DNA of 64,000 nt from Hellea sp. GTDB lineage: Bacteria > Pseudomonadota > Alphaproteobacteria > Caulobacterales > Maricaulaceae. Shown in pieces: positions 1 through 8,986 of the stretch. The stretch spans positions 56,626-120,625 of the forward strand of contig JABABK010000002.1 in assembly GCA_014238285.1 (NCBI GenBank), written 5' to 3'. Under the pieces are notes generated by a model, which saw only the letters and a program-made list of their open reading frames with translations, did not search any database and had not been told where the DNA came from. The first letter of the stretch is position 1, and each line of letters starts with the position of its first letter. Made by a program: the position numbers and the translations under genes.

Positions 1-1
1 T

Positions 2-1024
2 ACTCTGAATCCACGTCTCAACCAAATAACTCTACCCATCTTTGTAACTCACGGGGAGATGGACGCATTGTGTCCACCAGAGAATGCAAACTACGTTTAC
101 GATTCAGTTTCAAGTGGCGTCGGTTCCAATTTTGAAATTAACTACTTGGACCCAGATTTTAAAATTCCATCAACATGGAAATTTTCATTAGGAGGAACTT
201 GGACACCAGATCTTTCTGATAATTCTGACTGGCAATTCCAGGCAGATGTTCTCGTTTCGCAAGGTGAAAATTCAGCCGTGATAAAACGAGGCGACCTTGT
301 TGCAACTGGCACACAAACTGTTAACGGTGTCACGGTTCCAGTTTATGACAGTCCTATAATGAGTAGTTTTGTTTTGACCAATAGTGACAAAGGCAATGAG
401 TCCTTTGTTGCCTCTCTTGGCATGGCAGCGGAGTTTGACAATGGTATCGGGCTAACGCTTGGATATGCCTATTCTGATGCTAAAGATATTCAGCCTATGA
501 CGAGTTCCGTGGCATTTTCAAATTATAATAATCGCTCTTATCTTGATCCACAGGAAGATGTCTTAGCGACCTCAAATTATAATATTAAGCATAGAGTTAC
601 TGGATCACTTTCCTACGCGAAAGACTTCTGGAAAGATAATGATACCAACTTCTTTTTATACTTCCAGCATTCATCAGGTCGTCCGTTTAGTCGTACAGAT
701 ACAAATCCAAACTCCTACTATAATTTTACTCCGTTCCTAGAGGGTGGCGGTGTGCTTTTACCCGGTGAAGAGCGCAACCAGCACAGGGCACCAAGCTGGA
801 CTAAAATGGATTTGAAAATTTCTCAAGACCTGCCTGGGTTTAGGGAAGGAGACAATGCTCAGATATTTATGGTCATTGATAACATTACAAATCTTATTGA
901 TAGCGATTGGGGTGCACTTTATTCACCTCGTTTCCCTGGGGCGTTGTCTGCAACGCAAGAGTCTTCCTGGGTCTCTGACGCATCGCTCTACGAAATTCGG
1001 TTCGGCGCATCTTACGATTTTTAG
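2..1024 (+). CDS. TonB-dependent receptor (Oar-like), C-terminal part, truncated by window start
   Basis: Frame is open to the left edge. Outer-membrane beta-strand pattern with 'IPSTWKFSLGG', 'HRVTGSLSYAKDFW', 'SGRPFSRT' and terminal aromatic 'IRFGASYDF'. Confidence 0.75.
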   Translation, partial: TLNPRLNQITLPIFVTHGEMDALCPPENANYVYDSVSSGVGSNFEINYLDPDFKIPSTWKFSLGGTWTPDLSDNSDWQFQADVLVSQGENSAVIKRGDLVATGTQTVNGVTVPVYDSPIMSSFVLTNSDKGNESFVASLGMAAEFDNGIGLTLGYAYSDAKDIQPMTSSVAFSNYNNRSYLDPQEDVLATSNYNIKHRVTGSLSYAKDFWKDNDTNFFLYFQHSSGRPFSRTDTNPNSYYNFTPFLEGGGVLLPGEERNQHRAPSWTKMDLKISQDLPGFREGDNAQIFMVIDNITNLIDSDWGALYSPRFPGALSATQESSWVSDASLYEIRFGASYDF

Positions 1025-1049
1025 AAGACCTAATTACCCTAAAACTTTA

Positions 1050-1080
1050 AAGCCTTTGATTTTTCAAAGGCCTTTTTTTT
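1050..1080 (+). terminator. Rho-independent terminator of the TonB-dependent receptor gene
   Basis: GCCTTTGA/TCAAAGGC stem (1052-1059/1064-1071) followed by a T8 run. Confidence 0.85.
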
Positions 1081-1939
1081 AAGGCGCGATCTGTTCTAGT
1101 TTTAATTTGTAATCATCATTTTCGCCGCGATAGGGTTCTGCGTTTCGGGTTTCATAAATTCTACGCCCCGCCCAGTCTGTGACGTAGGCTTTAAGGGTTA
1201 GAATTTTACCTGCGGGAAGCGCCATTGCGACATGATCTAACGTAAATTTATAGGGCGCTTTTTCTTGATCGATATCAATGAAAGTCTGCCCGAGAATTGA
1301 TTGCGTCGTGGTCCCGCCAGCGAGCCCGCTTTGATCAACCTCAACAAGCTCAACCGTCAGACTCGCGCCGCGCATCATGGTGGGGGCGTCAGCGGGAAGA
1401 TAGACTTTGCCTTTTAGGGTTTCGACCTGCCCAATAGGTGGTTGCCCGCCCGGTTGTTGAGGGTGGGAGTTTCCTGAGTGTGCACTTGGCGCTTTGATTT
1501 TAAGCTGTATGGCATCTTTGCCGCGGTAAAATTCATCACGCTGTGAAAACATGACTTCCTGATTTTGATCATCGAGAATGACCGCGTTAATCACCGCAAA
1601 ATCAAGATCGCGAGTAACGGGTTCAGGAACTGCCACTACAAGGCCAAGATTACTAGGAAGGCCGTTAAGGAGTAAGCGGGTTTGACCGATCAACAAAGGC
1701 TGAGTCATGCCAGGTTGTGCTGGGGCATAGGCATTAATGACTAAGCTGTGACCATCCAGAGTGCGTAGGCTTTCGATGTCGACATTGACGGGTATGGTGT
1801 CGATTAGGCTGCGGGTTGGAGCTGGGTGTTTCGTGCCGCCCATGATATCGTCAAGAATATCATCAATGGGCCCGAACTGAGCTGAAGCAGGCGAAGTCGC
1901 CAAGAAAAAAGCTGCTGCTAATAAAACAAAAAACCGCAT
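1079..1939 (-). CDS. Exported protein with YbaY/YscW-type lipoprotein domain(s)
   Basis: Signal peptide; 'LKGKVYLPADAPTMMRGASLTVELVEVDQSG' pattern typical of YbaY-family domains, with a related N-terminal copy. Confidence 0.6.
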   Translation of the reverse strand: MRFFVLLAAAFFLATSPASAQFGPIDDILDDIMGGTKHPAPTRSLIDTIPVNVDIESLRTLDGHSLVINAYAPAQPGMTQPLLIGQTRLLLNGLPSNLGLVVAVPEPVTRDLDFAVINAVILDDQNQEVMFSQRDEFYRGKDAIQLKIKAPSAHSGNSHPQQPGGQPPIGQVETLKGKVYLPADAPTMMRGASLTVELVEVDQSGLAGGTTTQSILGQTFIDIDQEKAPYKFTLDHVAMALPAGKILTLKAYVTDWAGRRIYETRNAEPYRGENDDYKLKLEQIAP

Positions 1940-2068
1940 GAGACCTCCAAGTTTAGACTGCTCTATAGCATGAAGAGTAACTTAGGCTGAATGGTTTTGT
2001 CAGCTGCGGTTCAGGTCAGCGCGTTGCGTAAACGTGAACGTGAACGTACAGGTAATCTATTTCCTGGT

Positions 2069-2695
2069 TTAACCAGATACCCAAAGCGGATATTTTGTCA
2101 TAACAGTCTTAAACAAATCCGAATCTAGGTGTCGGGTCAGCCATTCCCTGACGGCTGGATAGGGCGCGCCGTTCCACCAATTTTTATCAGTATTGGCGAA
2201 TTGGCGTATGAAGGGAAATATAGCGATGTCAGCGATGGTTTGCTTTGCGCCCATCAAATAAGTCGTTGTGGATAGGGTGCGCTCATAGGTTTGGATGAAG
2301 CCTTCCGCCTTAGAGCGATGTGATAAATCCACGTCACCACGATTTGCTGTGTCGTCATAGCGGCTGGCATATTTATAGCGGTCCTGATGCTGTTTAAATG
2401 GTCCGTCATTATCGGCTATCAGCGCATTGGCGGCTTTAAGGTCACAATCAAGCCAGCCTTGAGGATCATTTTGGGAAAGCGCATAATTTAAAAGATCAAG
2501 ACTTTCGTCAATGATCTCGCCGTCACTTTTGATGAAAACCGGAACGGTTCCTTTGGGCGAAACCTCGAGCATATGCGCTGGTTTATCCCGCAGGATAATT
2601 TCTCTGTGTTCGTATTTAAGTCCACTGACCAAGAGCCCCATTCGTCCGCGCATAGCATAGGGGCAGCGCCGGAACGAATAGAGGATGGCTGTCAC
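2069..2695 (-). CDS. Glutathione S-transferase family protein
   Basis: N-terminal thioredoxin-like 'LYSFRRCPYAMRGRMGL', 'VSPKGTVPVF', C-terminal 'TIADIAIFPFIRQF'. Confidence 0.85.
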   Translation of the reverse strand: MTAILYSFRRCPYAMRGRMGLLVSGLKYEHREIILRDKPAHMLEVSPKGTVPVFIKSDGEIIDESLDLLNYALSQNDPQGWLDCDLKAANALIADNDGPFKQHQDRYKYASRYDDTANRGDVDLSHRSKAEGFIQTYERTLSTTTYLMGAKQTIADIAIFPFIRQFANTDKNWWNGAPYPAVREWLTRHLDSDLFKTVMTKYPLWVSG

Positions 2696-3159
2696 TTATA
2701 AAGCCGTTTCAAGACGCGTTTATCAACGATGGTTTCTTCAAATTCTGTCCCGGCTAACATAGCTTGATATTCGCCGGGCTTGCGCTCTTCAAGTTTGATG
2801 TGGCGAGGGAAGGGGATGTCTTGACCCAGTAAAAGATTAGAGACCAAGAAATTTAAAATGGCGGCTTCATAACGCTTGTCTATGGTCATGACTTCTTTGG
2901 TGCAGCGCGCCCATTTGACCACGCCGGAGCGGTTTTTATTTGTCTTTATTCTAACACGGTAAACGCCTTGACCCGTCGCGCTACGATGGAAGCTAAGGAT
3001 ACCCTTCTCAAAATAAACGAACCATTTATCGGTGTCATTTTTCGGGACAAGACCTCGGCTCAGCGCGCGCATTTCATTGGGGCTGAATTCATCTGTATAA
3101 GGTATTTTGGCAAGCTTTCGGAATTTTTCCCTTGGGCCGTCATTGCGCTTGGCGTTCAT
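2692..3159 (-). CDS. Hypothetical protein
   Basis: 155 aa ORF; its stop overlaps the GST start by 4 nt (coupled arrangement). Confidence 0.7.
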   Translation of the reverse strand: MNAKRNDGPREKFRKLAKIPYTDEFSPNEMRALSRGLVPKNDTDKWFVYFEKGILSFHRSATGQGVYRVRIKTNKNRSGVVKWARCTKEVMTIDKRYEAAILNFLVSNLLLGQDIPFPRHIKLEERKPGEYQAMLAGTEFEETIVDKRVLKRLYK

Positions 3160-3198
3160 AGCACTCTCTTAGTCGTTTGGCTCTTAGTCGGTTGGATA

Positions 3199-4116
3199 CT
3201 AATCGGTTTGGCGTCCAATGTGAGGCTCGCCGCGTTTTTTCGCAAGGTCTATTTGTTTTTGGCGCTCGGCAAAGCGTATTTTTTGCTCATCGCTCATCTT
3301 GTTGTGGCAACGGTGGCAGGATACGCCTTTGATATAGTGGGCATGGTTTTTGTCATCTTCGGTAATTGGGTAACGGCAGGCATAGCATTGGTCATAATCA
3401 GACTCGGCTAAGCCGTGACCAACGGCAACGCGCTGATCAAAGACGAAACAATCACCATTCCAAAGACTGCTGTCTTCTTTGACTGTCTCAAGGTATTTTA
3501 AGATACCACCCTTGAGGTGATAAACCTCGTCATAGCCTTGCTTCTTCATATAGGAACTGGCCTTTTCGCAGCGAATACCGCCCGTGCAAAACATGGCGAC
3601 TTTCTTTTTGGCCCGTAGTTCGTCTTCATGGTCTTCAACCCATTTTGGAAACTCCCGAAAAGTTTCAGTGTCTGGGTTTATGGCACCCTCAAACGTGCCG
3701 ATCTCAACTTCGTAATCATTGCGAGTGTCCACGAGGATCACATCTGGGTCGGAAATCAAATTATTCCAGTCCTTTGGATCGACATAAGTCCCGACAATGT
3801 CATTGGGGTCTACCCCGTCAACGCCCATGGTGACGATCTCTTTTTTAAGGCGCACTTTCATGCGGTAAAACGGCATGGTTTCGGCGCGGCTTTCTTTATG
3901 CTCTAGCCCGACAAGGCGGGGGTCAGCCCGAAGGAAGGCTAGCATTTTAGCAATGGCGCTATCCGTGCCAGCCACCGTCCCATTTATACCTTCACGGGCT
4001 AGTAGGACTGTGCCTTTAATATCATATAGATTGCATAGGTTTTGTAGCGGCTCTTTGAGCTGCTCATAGTCCGTCAGGCGGGTGAAGTTATAAAGGGCGG
4101 CCACGCAGTAAGTCAT
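3199..4116 (-). CDS. trhO: Oxygen-dependent tRNA uridine(34) hydroxylase TrhO (rhodanese-like, UPF0176)
   Basis: '[16 protein letters not shown]', '[29 protein letters not shown]', '[16 protein letters not shown]'. Confidence 0.92.
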   Translation of the reverse strand: MTYCVAALYNFTRLTDYEQLKEPLQNLCNLYDIKGTVLLAREGINGTVAGTDSAIAKMLAFLRADPRLVGLEHKESRAETMPFYRMKVRLKKEIVTMGVDGVDPNDIVGTYVDPKDWNNLISDPDVILVDTRNDYEVEIGTFEGAINPDTETFREFPKWVEDHEDELRAKKKVAMFCTGGIRCEKASSYMKKQGYDEVYHLKGGILKYLETVKEDSSLWNGDCFVFDQRVAVGHGLAESDYDQCYACRYPITEDDKNHAHYIKGVSCHRCHNKMSDEQKIRFAERQKQIDLAKKRGEPHIGRQTD

Positions 4117-4152
4117 GGCGCGCGGTTTACGCCCGGATTAGCGCGAGGTCAA

Positions 4153-4602
4153 TTATGGTTTGTCTAAATCTTTGAGTTGCGAGGCGAGCAGTTCTTGGTA
4201 ACGCGGCAACGCCTGAATGAAAGCGGACATACGTTGCGGCAAGCCGAGTTTTTCGACAAACTCCGTCATGCTATCCGTAATGATTTGCGGATTATCACAG
4301 GTTTTGGCCAGAGTTTTCAAGTCTTTGATGCCGCGTCCTCTGGTAAGTTCTTTTTCAAGGCTTTTAAGCGAATTAGACAAAGCAAACATTTGTAGAGGAC
4401 CAGGCGTTTTTCCCCGACTATATTTATCCGCCACTTTGCGCATGGATTTCACAGCGCTCCCTGTATCGTCCATAAGCTCGCTCATAGCCTTTTCCGCACG
4501 CGGCGCGATCCACTCAGTGGTACAGATTTCGGCAGGATCAGGTGTACTTGCACAAGCAGATAATAGTAGGGGCAGGGTAGCAATGAGAATAAACCGGCGC
4601 AT
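4153..4602 (-). CDS. Putative lipoprotein, unknown function
   Basis: Lipobox 'LLLSACAS' at the N-terminus. Confidence 0.65.
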   Translation of the reverse strand: MRRFILIATLPLLLSACASTPDPAEICTTEWIAPRAEKAMSELMDDTGSAVKSMRKVADKYSRGKTPGPLQMFALSNSLKSLEKELTRGRGIKDLKTLAKTCDNPQIITDSMTEFVEKLGLPQRMSAFIQALPRYQELLASQLKDLDKP

Positions 4603-4692
4603 GAGGAGACTCCTTTGTCTCTACATACGCCGCAGATGTATGCGTGCAAGTTTTTTGGGCAGTATGGCCGATATAAACTAGGCCATACCTTG

Positions 4693-6123
4693 CTAGAAAA
4701 CTTCTGATTTGGCCCGAACGTCTGCAAGGCTTTGATCGCGAAGCAGTTCTCCGTTTTCCCAAACAGTTTCCATCAAGTCTAGTGAGTTGTCTTCCAACCC
4801 ATCTTTACGAATAGACCGAAAACCATCCGCGTCTTTTACAAGCGCCTGAATACCTCGTTTGGAAATTTTGCCTTTATCGGTGATGGGGTCCTTAAAGACA
4901 TCATGCCAAATCGGATCGCCAGTCCGTTTGGTGGCATTAGCTTTCATGGCCCATTTCATAGTGTCGCGATCAACGCCTTTTTGTAAAAGCGCGCCGCCCA
5001 TACCAAAGGCGATGTTTTCTGCGCTCCAGCCTTTGGCCTTCATCCGTTTTAGGATTTCTCGAATACTATCAGGATTAACACCGTCGCCTTGAATGACGCG
5101 GACGCAAGATGGCAAGACTTTGTAGCCTTTAGAGTTCATTTCATACCCAAAGGCTTCGCCGAGGATTTCCACGACTTCTATAGGGACGATAGTGGGGTCG
5201 CCGCTATCTGGGCGAACCACAAGCGTTCCGCCCATTGCCTCGACGCGGTCTTTCAGATTGACACCCCAAAACTCACGAGTCGCTTTGTAGATATCATAGC
5301 TGTCAGAGACGACGGCCACTAGTTTATCCTTGCCGCCAAATTGGGTCAACATATTAGCAAAGGCATCCTTTTCATTGTCGCGGCCCCAGCTGGTAATCGT
5401 GCTGTGTTCGGCTGCAGGAATAGAAAAAGCAGGCATGTCTTCGCCGTAAAAGGCGCGGGCATAGCCAATAGCGCCAACAGTATCAGAGCCCATGAAGTTG
5501 ACCATATTGGCGAGGCCGCCAAGGGCCGCGCTTTCGCCGGATGAAACCCCGCGCGCGCCAAAATCGTGGAGTTTAAAAGGCAGTTCATCTTCTGGGTTTT
5601 CACAAGTCTCAACCAAATATTTCCGAATGATTTGTTTCACAGTCCAAGACAAAGTGGCCACTGTGGTCGGGTACCAAACAGCCCGCAGCAATGCAGTCTC
5701 CAGAAAAGACGTTAGCCACGGAACTTTGGGATCGGTATTGATGATCTGAACGATGGCGTTTTTAACCGGCAGAACAGTCCCTTCCTTCACGGCCTGTATT
5801 CGTACGGGAAGGTACCCGTCATGTTCGGTCAATATGTGCTCCCAACCCTCACGGTTAAACGGAACGCCATGTGCGGTCCAAAGTTCATCAGCATAATCGA
5901 TTTCAGTTTGGATGATCGGGCGGCTAAGGTACTTCTTAAGATAGGCTTGAAGGCCGAAAAATACATGATCGTCAAATTTGCCTCCGCGGGCTTCAATATA
6001 GCTACTGACATATTCAGTGCCGGGCGGGTATTGCAAGAAGTGGGAGCCTTTATAGCTATCTACATCCAGCAGGACGCTATGGTCGCTGGGGTTCCATTGG
6101 TATTTGAGTTTTCCTTTAGTCAT
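4693..6123 (-). CDS. nadV: Nicotinamide phosphoribosyltransferase (NAMPT/NadV type)
   Basis: 'LLDVDSYKGSHFLQYPPGTEYVSSYIEARGG', 'HDFGARGVSSGESAALGG', 'VVSDSYDIYKA'. The ORF track starts at a TTG (6129); ATG at 6123 has AGGAG 7 nt upstream. Confidence 0.93.
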   Translation of the reverse strand: MTKGKLKYQWNPSDHSVLLDVDSYKGSHFLQYPPGTEYVSSYIEARGGKFDDHVFFGLQAYLKKYLSRPIIQTEIDYADELWTAHGVPFNREGWEHILTEHDGYLPVRIQAVKEGTVLPVKNAIVQIINTDPKVPWLTSFLETALLRAVWYPTTVATLSWTVKQIIRKYLVETCENPEDELPFKLHDFGARGVSSGESAALGGLANMVNFMGSDTVGAIGYARAFYGEDMPAFSIPAAEHSTITSWGRDNEKDAFANMLTQFGGKDKLVAVVSDSYDIYKATREFWGVNLKDRVEAMGGTLVVRPDSGDPTIVPIEVVEILGEAFGYEMNSKGYKVLPSCVRVIQGDGVNPDSIREILKRMKAKGWSAENIAFGMGGALLQKGVDRDTMKWAMKANATKRTGDPIWHDVFKDPITDKGKISKRGIQALVKDADGFRSIRKDGLEDNSLDLMETVWENGELLRDQSLADVRAKSEVF

Positions 6124-6145
6124 CTTCAATCTCCTTGAAGGTTAT

Positions 6146-6170
6146 TGCCAGCGGACTCCCCGCCAGCGGT
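6146..6170 (-). promoter_or_regulatory. Candidate hairpin element in nadV leader (CGGGGAGTCCG)
   Basis: Minus strand CCGCTGGCGG-GGAGT-CCGCTGGC; 11-mer shared with the nadM leader. Confidence 0.45.
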
Positions 6171-6173
6171 TAG

Positions 6174-7229
6174 TTATTTAACGCCGTCCAGCATTTTATT
6201 GATGATAAAATAGTGGTCTTCGAAGCAATCGCGTGAATCAAGACTGCCAATGGGTACCCATAGGGCATCTACGGCATCATCATCTGCCATGACTTTCATC
6301 AGTTTTTTCGCAGGTGGTAGGCGGAACAAAAAGGCGTGTGTTAACGTGTATCCGCGCACGCTGCGCTTGGGATCATCAAAAACGCCGTGGCCTGCCAGAA
6401 AACCTTTGAGCTTGCCCATAGGGTACGGACCATGGCTATCGGCGAGGCGGGTTTCTTCACGCAGTTCACGGATAGCAGAATTGAGCAAAGTTTCGTTATG
6501 ATCCACAAATCCGCCGGGCAGGGCCAAGAGCCCTTTGCCGGGATGGCCGCCGCGCCGGATCATCAAAACATGACCTGATTGCACGACCACGCTATCGACA
6601 GTGACAAAACTTGGCGGGAAGGGCGCGTTGATCCAGGCCGCTTTATAGTTACGGACATAACTGCATTCCGCAAAAATTCGCTTAAAGCCTTCACTCGTCA
6701 TATAGTCTTTAAGGTATGTGCTGATAGGCTCTGGTAGAATATCATGGGTAATAACCGGCGCGCCTTTGAAATAAGCGTCCCGAATATCAGTGGCATTAAA
6801 CACCCCAAATTCATTGGGTACGTTGACGCTGCCCCATTGCGGGAACATTTTCAAATAATAAGACGTGTTGTCTTTATTGTGCCCGATTAAAGATATTTTG
6901 GCAGGCTCGTTCTGGCTAAACCCAAGCGCTTCTGCCTCACTGTCTACGCCGCGCTGGACGTTAGAGGTCCAAGCTTCGTCATTATAAAGCGTATCATCAA
7001 GGGGCCTGATAATAAGCTTCTTAGTGTTGACCTGATAAGGGTAACACGCTTTGATCATGTCTTTGCGCTGCTCGAAGCTCCACGGGTCACGCATAGACGG
7101 CGCGCGATTACCGCTGCCAACTAAAATGACCACATGATCGGCCTGCGCCAAAGCATGATCAACGACTGATTTATGTCCAATGTGAAAAGGCTGGAATCGC
7201 CCAATAAATACAAGAATGTCTTGCCGCAT
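6174..7229 (-). CDS. nadM: Bifunctional NMN adenylyltransferase / Nudix hydrolase
   Basis: N-terminal 'FIGRFQPFHIGHKSVV' nucleotidyltransferase motif; C-terminal Nudix box 'GGFVDHNETLLNSAIRELREETRL'. Confidence 0.93.
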   Translation of the reverse strand: MRQDILVFIGRFQPFHIGHKSVVDHALAQADHVVILVGSGNRAPSMRDPWSFEQRKDMIKACYPYQVNTKKLIIRPLDDTLYNDEAWTSNVQRGVDSEAEALGFSQNEPAKISLIGHNKDNTSYYLKMFPQWGSVNVPNEFGVFNATDIRDAYFKGAPVITHDILPEPISTYLKDYMTSEGFKRIFAECSYVRNYKAAWINAPFPPSFVTVDSVVVQSGHVLMIRRGGHPGKGLLALPGGFVDHNETLLNSAIRELREETRLADSHGPYPMGKLKGFLAGHGVFDDPKRSVRGYTLTHAFLFRLPPAKKLMKVMADDDAVDALWVPIGSLDSRDCFEDHYFIINKMLDGVK

Positions 7230-7260
7230 ATTTTCCTCCGTCTCCCGGATATGTAAAGCA

Positions 7261-7277
7261 ACACGGACTCCCCGTGT
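7261..7277 (-). promoter_or_regulatory. Candidate hairpin/operator in nadM leader (ACACGG-GGAGT-CCGTGT)
   Basis: Perfect 6-bp arms. Lies just after a minus-strand promoter-like TTGACT (7309-7314) / CATATATA (about 7284-7291). Confidence 0.5.
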
Positions 7278-7352
7278 GCAGGGTATATATGGGTGTGAGA
7301 GTGACGGGAGTCAAGGATTTGGCTAGACTAACATGTAGCCTATTAGTATAAA

Positions 7353-8984
7353 GTGTTTGGGCATGGGTGGTTAAAGTTGAATTTTATAAATGAAATAGAC
7401 ATTGACGACATTTATAATGATGTAATCAAATCGGACGTTTTGGGAAAATCTACGCGACGTAAGAAGTTCTTTTATTACTTGCTTGAAAAAAATGCAGTGG
7501 ATGAGACAACCACCATTTCAGCATACGGAATCGCTCTTGATGTTTTTGATCGTTCTGAGGATTTTGACGCGTCTACAGATAGCATTGTACGCGCGGAGAC
7601 CCATCGCCTCCGCAATCGTTTGGAGCTTTATAATGGTAAGGCTTACAAGTATGAAATTTCTTTACCGAAAGGCGGGTTCGGAATTTCAGTAAGAGACGCG
7701 CCTGAAATCGGTGATCGCAAATCGGTAGGCGTAAAAAATTGGAAATTATTTCCATTTGGTATTGCTGCCATTGTTTTGATCTTGGTTTTAGCCGATGGAA
7801 TTTTATTCGGACGGTCTTCACAGCAGGCCTGCGCCGCTGAACGACCTAATATCTTTGTTTCGATAGAGGGTACTACCAATACTATCGAGACGGCAGAGCT
7901 TGCAAAATTTGTATTGGAGACTTCTCAGGCTGTCATTCAGCAACAACAAACATTTCATTTGCTCGAGGCTAAAGAAGATTGCCCGAATAGTCCGACCTAT
8001 GGCTTGAAGATTAATATATTTCCGCGAGGGAAAGAAGTTTATCTGTCGGTGACGGGAGAGCGAAATTCTGATAATAAAAAACTATTTAATTCAATCCACC
8101 GAGTTCAGGAAGTTTCCAATAATGGCAATGACGTTTTTGGATATATTGTGAGTACTATTGGGACTCTTGTAAAACCTGATGGATTGCTGTCAATTGACAC
8201 GCTGGATGGCGAATGGATGAACGAATTGGCAAAAACCAATATGACCTGTTGGGTAGGGACATATACTGCTGGGATTTTGGATAAAAATGAAGACTTCGAC
8301 TCCGCTACACAGTGTTTGGAATATGTTTCCCAAAAAGAACAGGCTTACCCCGAAAACTTGGCTTTATTGGCTTATATGTATGTTCTGCAAGATATTGGGG
8401 CTTTCCCGAATTCAATGTCTCGTGTGGATACGATCGACAACCTGATCGAACGTGGAAAAAAAATCGATTCAATCCGTCATGAATTATTGGGGGCTGAATT
8501 ATTTGCTGAAACTAAAAAATCTGACCGCAGCAATCAAAAAATTAGAGATTTATCTATGCGTATTGGCTCCGAGTTTCCATTGGTTCAAGCTGCCCAATTA
8601 CAACGTTTGCTGACTATGAGCTATACTCTTGGCGAATGGAAGGAGGGTGTGCCTCTTTATGGCTATATGAATACCATTTCCAATCAAAGGGATAATAGTA
8701 TGCTCTTGTTTAAAGTCGGGTACGATTTGCTTTATGAATCACCTGAAACTGCACTGAAGACAGCTATAAAACAATACTCCGTAAACAATATTCACTCAAA
8801 TTTAAATCTGTTGGCCAGTGCAAATTTTGTACAAAACAAGAAACATACTGATAAAGCGCGTGAGGCATTGGCGAGGCTAGGCCTCAATAGTATAGGTGAT
8901 TATATAAAACACATAGAGTCTCGCAGGTTTGAGCCAAAAATTACGGCAAAACTCATCGCGGGCGTGTCCATTGAGGCTCAATGA
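7353..8984 (+). CDS. Membrane protein with N-terminal winged-helix domain, one TM segment, C-terminal helical repeat region
   Basis: 'RRKKFFYYLLEKN..ISAYGIALDVFDRSEDFDASTDSIVRAETHRLRNRLELY...ISLPKGGFGISV' matches the wHTH family fused to cyclase/TPR proteins. TM 'LFPFGIAAIVLILVLADGILF'. Start is GTG; a TTG at 7377 is possible. Confidence 0.7.
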   Translation: MFGHGWLKLNFINEIDIDDIYNDVIKSDVLGKSTRRKKFFYYLLEKNAVDETTTISAYGIALDVFDRSEDFDASTDSIVRAETHRLRNRLELYNGKAYKYEISLPKGGFGISVRDAPEIGDRKSVGVKNWKLFPFGIAAIVLILVLADGILFGRSSQQACAAERPNIFVSIEGTTNTIETAELAKFVLETSQAVIQQQQTFHLLEAKEDCPNSPTYGLKINIFPRGKEVYLSVTGERNSDNKKLFNSIHRVQEVSNNGNDVFGYIVSTIGTLVKPDGLLSIDTLDGEWMNELAKTNMTCWVGTYTAGILDKNEDFDSATQCLEYVSQKEQAYPENLALLAYMYVLQDIGAFPNSMSRVDTIDNLIERGKKIDSIRHELLGAELFAETKKSDRSNQKIRDLSMRIGSEFPLVQAAQLQRLLTMSYTLGEWKEGVPLYGYMNTISNQRDNSMLLFKVGYDLLYESPETALKTAIKQYSVNNIHSNLNLLASANFVQNKKHTDKAREALARLGLNSIGDYIKHIESRRFEPKITAKLIAGVSIEAQ

Positions 8985-8986
8985 TT

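Noticed and set aside
2020-2055. Short direct repeat cgtgaacgtgaacgt
   Set aside because: Only about two and a half 6-nt units; no spacers or further copies, so not a CRISPR or significant tandem repeat.
2968-3411. 147 aa plus-strand ORF with hydrophobic stretches
   Set aside because: Lies antisense over the hypothetical gene and trhO, which have convincing coding signal on the minus strand.
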